In this document: positions 61,225-64,000 of the stretch, one piece after another
Numbering within the stretch: position 1 is the first letter of the stretch
Layout of the letters: every line of letters starts with the position of its first letter
Source of the DNA: Bordetella parapertussis
Lineage (GTDB): Bacteria > Pseudomonadota > Gammaproteobacteria > Burkholderiales > Burkholderiaceae_C
Reading direction: 5' to 3'
Assembly: GCA_945901125.1 (NCBI GenBank)
Contig: CAMDKD010000010.1
Span: forward strand, 16,506 to 80,505
Length of the DNA stretch: 64,000 bases
Made by a program: the position numbers and the translations under genes
The notes under the pieces: generated by a model
What the model was told of the DNA's origin: nothing
The model's database searches: none
Seen by the model: the letters and a program-made list of their open reading frames with translations, nothing else

Positions 61225-62221
61225 ACAAGGGCTTGATGCTAGCCTGGCCCAGCGGTAATTCCTCTGGCAATGTCCAAGCCTCGCGCTTCAAAGTGACTGT
61301 GCCGGTATTGCGTGGCAGACCGTAAAAGTCCGGGCCGTGAAAGCTGGCAAAGCCTTCAAGCTTGTCCAAAGCGTTGATGCTGTCAAACGCTTGCGCATAC
61401 AACTCCAGCGCCGACAAAGCGGTGTAACAACCGGCGCAGCCGCTGGCGTGTTCTTTCAAATGCGTGGCGTGCGGCGCGCTGTCTGTGCCTAAAAAGAAGC
61501 GGTCGCTGCCTGAACCCACGGCTTTTAACAAGGCCTGTCTGTGCACTTCACGTTTGAGCACCGGCAAACAGTAATAGTGCGGACGTACGCCACCGAGAAA
61601 CAAGGCATTGCGATTGAACAGCAAATGGTGAGCCGTGATGGTGGCAGCGGTATGCGCACCGGCTTGCGCCACATACTGCGCGGCTTCGCGCGTGGTGATG
61701 TGCTCGAAGACGATTTTCAGCTCAGGAAAATCTTTGCGCAAAGGCACCAGGTGTTTGTCTATAAATACCGCCTCGCGGTCGAACAAATCAATCTCCGGAT
61801 CGGTGACTTCGCCGTGCACCAGCAAAGGCATACCTGCGCGCTGCATGGCCTCAAGCGCGGCGCGCGTGTGGCGCAAATCGGTGACGCCTGCGCTGCTGTT
61901 GGTGGTGGCACCCGCGGGGTATAGCTTGACGGCAACCACACCGGCCTCGTACGCCTTGGCAATTTCCTCCGCCGGGGTTTGGTCTGTCAGGTACAGCGTC
62001 ATCAGCGGTTGAAAGTCACTGCCAGCCGGCAGTGCTGCAAGTATGCGTTCGCGGTAAGCCATGGCCTGTGCGGTGGTGGTGACCGGCGGCTTGAGGTTTG
62101 GCATGACGATGGCGCGGGCAAATTGCGCGGCAGTGTGCGGGACAACAGCGGCGAGTGCGTCGCCGTCTCGCAGGTGTACGTGCCAGTCGTCGGGGTGGGT
62201 GAGAGTCAGCGTATTTGTCAT
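61184..62221 (-). CDS. pyrC: Dihydroorotase (class II)
   Basis: PyrC closes N-carbamoyl-aspartate to dihydroorotate in pyrimidine synthesis. In the 345-residue protein the metal-binding HxH is in DDWHVHLRDGD, and the carboxylated Lys is in AVKLYPAGATTNSSAGV (near residue 100). VHGEVTD supplies a His ligand and FLGTDSAPH the catalytic Asp. ATG 62221 (MTNTLTLTHPDDW) was chosen; the opening at 62227 is a TTG. The length matches E. coli PyrC. The predicted promoter leaves only a few leader bases. Confidence 0.95.
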   Translation of the reverse strand: MTNTLTLTHPDDWHVHLRDGDALAAVVPHTAAQFARAIVMPNLKPPVTTTAQAMAYRERILAALPAGSDFQPLMTLYLTDQTPAEEIAKAYEAGVVAVKLYPAGATTNSSAGVTDLRHTRAALEAMQRAGMPLLVHGEVTDPEIDLFDREAVFIDKHLVPLRKDFPELKIVFEHITTREAAQYVAQAGAHTAATITAHHLLFNRNALFLGGVRPHYYCLPVLKREVHRQALLKAVGSGSDRFFLGTDSAPHATHLKEHASGCAGCYTALSALELYAQAFDSINALDKLEGFASFHGPDFYGLPRNTGTVTLKREAWTLPEELPLGQASIKPLCGGETLAWQLAVD

Positions 62222-62230
62222 ATCCAAGAA

Positions 62231-62277
62231 TATAAATAGTTGCCTCTATTGTCTTGCAAGTGAACAACCAGGTTCAC
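62231..62277 (-). promoter_or_regulatory. pyrC promoter and adjacent inverted repeat
   Basis: TTGCAA (62259-62254), 17-bp spacer, TTTATA (62236-62231). The -10 ends 10 nt before ATG 62221. GTGAAC with GTTCAC (62260-62265 and 62272-62277) abuts the -35 and could be a regulator site; no known regulator was matched. Confidence 0.5.
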
Positions 62278-62293
62278 TGAGACGAACAACACG

Positions 62294-63757
62294 CTATTTA
62301 AACGTACATAAACTGAAATTGAAGCTTGCCAATGATTTACCTAAACGCGTGGTTTGCATGCTTTCCAGCGGCTCACACGACTCGAAGTCAGCCGCTTGGT
62401 CATCATCGGCAAATTCAGACCATTGGATAAACACCACACGCTGCCCCGGCGCCGGTCGACCGAACCAGATTTCAAACTGGTCGTGGTGGTTGTCAATCAC
62501 ATAAACCGTAGTGGGGTAAGCGTACCAAGCCACGCGGCTGGCCAGGCTCCAGTTTTTGACTGCAACAGCATCAGTTCCATGGCTTTGGGCGAGTTCTTTG
62601 GCCCGTAAGCCTGCGTTTTCCCACCCATACACATCAGCAAAAGGATTGGGCTTGAGGTGGGTGAAAGGTACGCCACCCGAGAACACCACAACTACCCCGG
62701 CAGAGAACAAGAGGGCTTGCAACGCTGCCAGAGTTTGAATGACACGTGAATTTGTCTTTTCCCAGACAAATGCCAAACCCACGCCTGCAAACGGCGCCAG
62801 GCAAAACCATGCCGGCGTGGTCCAGTGCGGCAATCCACCCGAACCGGACAATGCAGCGAACACGCCAAAGGGCAGCAAGAAAAAACCAAGCAGCGCGATC
62901 AACACGGGTGAGGCGTATGTTTTATAGCGTTTCACAAAAACATAAGCTCCGTAAATCATCAACGGGCCGAAGCAAATAGCTTGAACTACACAAAACGCCA
63001 GTAATTTGTGGAATTGCCACGCGTCACCTTTGCCGTGCGCCAATTGGTATTTGAAAGACATCCAGTCGTTGACGGCATTCCAATAAAAAACCGGACTGAC
63101 AAGCACCATGGCAATGGCTATCGTTGTCCAAGGCCAGACGCTGTCAAAAGGTATTTTTCTATCGCTGAGAGCAAACACCAGTGCGACAGCCAACGCCGCA
63201 AACACCGCGGTGTACTTGCTTAATCCAGCCAATCCCAACAACACGCCCAGCAACAGCCAATGCCAGCCGTTAAATTCCTGCTGATTGACCCAGCGAAATG
63301 ACAGCAGCATCAAACCCAGACTGAGCGTGGTCAACAGCGTGTCAGGCAATAAACTGATGGCCAGCAAATGCGGCAGCAAGGCCAGCGAGATGCCGACCGC
63401 CGCCAGCCACCCGCTGACTTGAGGGGAAGGCAATTCAACGCTGTTTGACTCAGCTTGAGCCTGCATCCAATCACGCAATGCTTTGGTGTTCAGGTACACC
63501 AGAAACAAAGATACCAACCATAAACATTCAGGCAATATCCTGATGAGGCCCGCCGTACTTGTCAGTTGAACAAATGGCCATTGCGCCCAGCCGACCAAAG
63601 GCGGGTGGTCAAAATAACTCCAGGCTAAGTGTTTTGCATACAAAACATAGTGCGCCTCATCCACCGACATTTCAATGGAAAATCCTATAAGCAAATGAAT
63701 CAGTACTGCCAAGCACAGCCAAGCCGCTGAATATCTGATGACTGAAGATTGTTTCAT
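62294..63757 (-). CDS. GT39-type (ArnT/PMT-like) membrane glycosyltransferase
   Basis: The 487-residue protein has about ten to eleven membrane helices. The first periplasmic loop carries the family signature DEAHYVLYAKHLAWSYFDHPP near residue 35, with the catalytic Asp-Glu. GT39 enzymes move a sugar from a polyprenyl phosphate to lipid A, protein or polysaccharide; the donor and acceptor here are unknown. The C-terminal part after about residue 390 is a soluble periplasmic domain. No sugar-synthesis genes lie beside it in the window. Confidence 0.85.
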   Translation of the reverse strand: MKQSSVIRYSAAWLCLAVLIHLLIGFSIEMSVDEAHYVLYAKHLAWSYFDHPPLVGWAQWPFVQLTSTAGLIRILPECLWLVSLFLVYLNTKALRDWMQAQAESNSVELPSPQVSGWLAAVGISLALLPHLLAISLLPDTLLTTLSLGLMLLSFRWVNQQEFNGWHWLLLGVLLGLAGLSKYTAVFAALAVALVFALSDRKIPFDSVWPWTTIAIAMVLVSPVFYWNAVNDWMSFKYQLAHGKGDAWQFHKLLAFCVVQAICFGPLMIYGAYVFVKRYKTYASPVLIALLGFFLLPFGVFAALSGSGGLPHWTTPAWFCLAPFAGVGLAFVWEKTNSRVIQTLAALQALLFSAGVVVVFSGGVPFTHLKPNPFADVYGWENAGLRAKELAQSHGTDAVAVKNWSLASRVAWYAYPTTVYVIDNHHDQFEIWFGRPAPGQRVVFIQWSEFADDDQAADFESCEPLESMQTTRLGKSLASFNFSLCTFK

Positions 63758-63804
63758 TGTTGATGGAATTGTGCGCGGTCTCAGTATGTCAGTGTACTGA
63801 CAGC

Positions 63805-63835
63805 AAAAAACCCGCTGTATTTCTACAGCGGGTTT
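63805..63835 (-). terminator. Intrinsic terminator of the porin gene
   Basis: A 12-bp perfect stem (AAACCCGCTGTA with TACAGCGGGTTT, 63808-63835, 4-nt loop) runs into six T on the minus strand (63810-63805). It lies 40 bp after the porin stop. Confidence 0.92.
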
Positions 63836-63875
63836 AAAGTTTCAAAATCCTAACTGGCTTGACGCCAGCGAGAGA

Positions 63876-64000
63876 TTAGAAGCTGTGGATAAGAATTAAA
63901 CGAGTTGTACTATTGCTACTGGTACTGTTAAGGGTTGCAGTTGTAGCACCGTCACTACCGTCGTTTTTGTAATATGCGAGGTAAGCAGTGGTTCTTTTGC
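63876..64000 (-). CDS. Outer-membrane porin, C-terminal fragment
   Basis: Only the last 40 codons are visible; the gene continues beyond the window. The segment begins KRTTAYLAYYKND, a beta strand typical of Burkholderiales OmpC-like porins, followed by a Ser/Thr/Asn loop. It ends LILIHSF, with the terminal Phe needed for BAM-dependent outer-membrane assembly. A strong terminator follows. Identification as a trimeric general porin is likely but rests on a short segment. Confidence 0.75.
   Translation of the reverse strand, partial: KRTTAYLAYYKNDGSDGATTATLNSTSSNSTTRLILIHSF

Overview
The window is a piece of a betaproteobacterial chromosome, most likely order Burkholderiales and perhaps Comamonadaceae-like. 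The evidence is the protein sequences and the gene neighbourhoods: ffh divergent from a CcsA/YpjD-like gene and ampD; nrdA-nrdB followed by a lysine/alanine-rich histone-like gene; accB-accC-prmA-zinc-ribbon gene-PfkB kinase; and a complete dcw cluster ending in lpxC. Species-level assignment is not possible by eye. Coding density is very high, many genes overlap by 1-4 bp, and no stretch over about 300 bp lacks a gene. No tRNA, rRNA, CRISPR array or insertion sequence was seen.

Layout. 1-2.6 kb: ffh (cut by the window edge) and a divergent ccsA-like/PP0621-like/ampD run. 2.7-7.9 kb: class Ia ribonucleotide reductase nrdA and nrdB behind a promoter bracketed by two NrdR-type boxes, then the histone H1-like gene. 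7.9-13.5 kb (minus): PfkB kinase, zinc-ribbon protein, prmA, accC, accB, a TlpA-like thioredoxin and an unknown protein. 13.5-20 kb: mpl (plus), then aroG behind a Phe/Tyr attenuator, tldD, a 3-hydroxyisobutyrate-dehydrogenase-like gene and rodA (all minus). 20-24.2 kb (plus): RNB-domain ribonuclease, TonB-like protein, mtgA, ruvC. 24.3-25.7 kb (minus): an unrelated-looking lipoprotein gene. 25.8-44 kb (minus): the division and wall cluster, transcribed mraZ-rsmH-ftsL-ftsI-murE-murF-mraY-murD-ftsW-murG-murC-ddl-ftsQ-ftsA-ftsZ-lpxC. 44.2-50.3 kb (minus): dksA with a long basic tail, a COG0523 GTPase, rlmI-like methyltransferase, xerC, DUF484 and dapF. 50.3-59.4 kb: a Nudix/metallo-beta-lactamase fusion, the RNase P RNA gene rnpB set between two toxin-antitoxin modules, a COG2509 flavoprotein, cysK, a B12-binding radical SAM protein and hicAB. 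59.4-64 kb (minus): htpX, DUF3025 gene, pyrC, a GT39-type glycosyltransferase and the 3' end of a porin gene.

How the genes fit together. Most of the window is peptidoglycan synthesis, division and wall recycling: the dcw cluster, mtgA, rodA, ampD, mpl and dapF. Around it sit DNA precursor synthesis (nrdAB, pyrC), the start of fatty-acid synthesis (accBC), aromatic and cysteine synthesis (aroG, cysK) and RNA processing (rnpB, RNB protein, rlmI).

The strongest less-obvious signals are a transcription attenuator in front of aroG, with a leader peptide rich in Phe and Tyr codons; rnpB wedged between two different toxin-antitoxin modules; the roughly 250-residue histone-like extension on DksA; and several readable regulatory sites (NrdR boxes, MraZ-type 10-bp repeats, toxin-antitoxin operator candidates).
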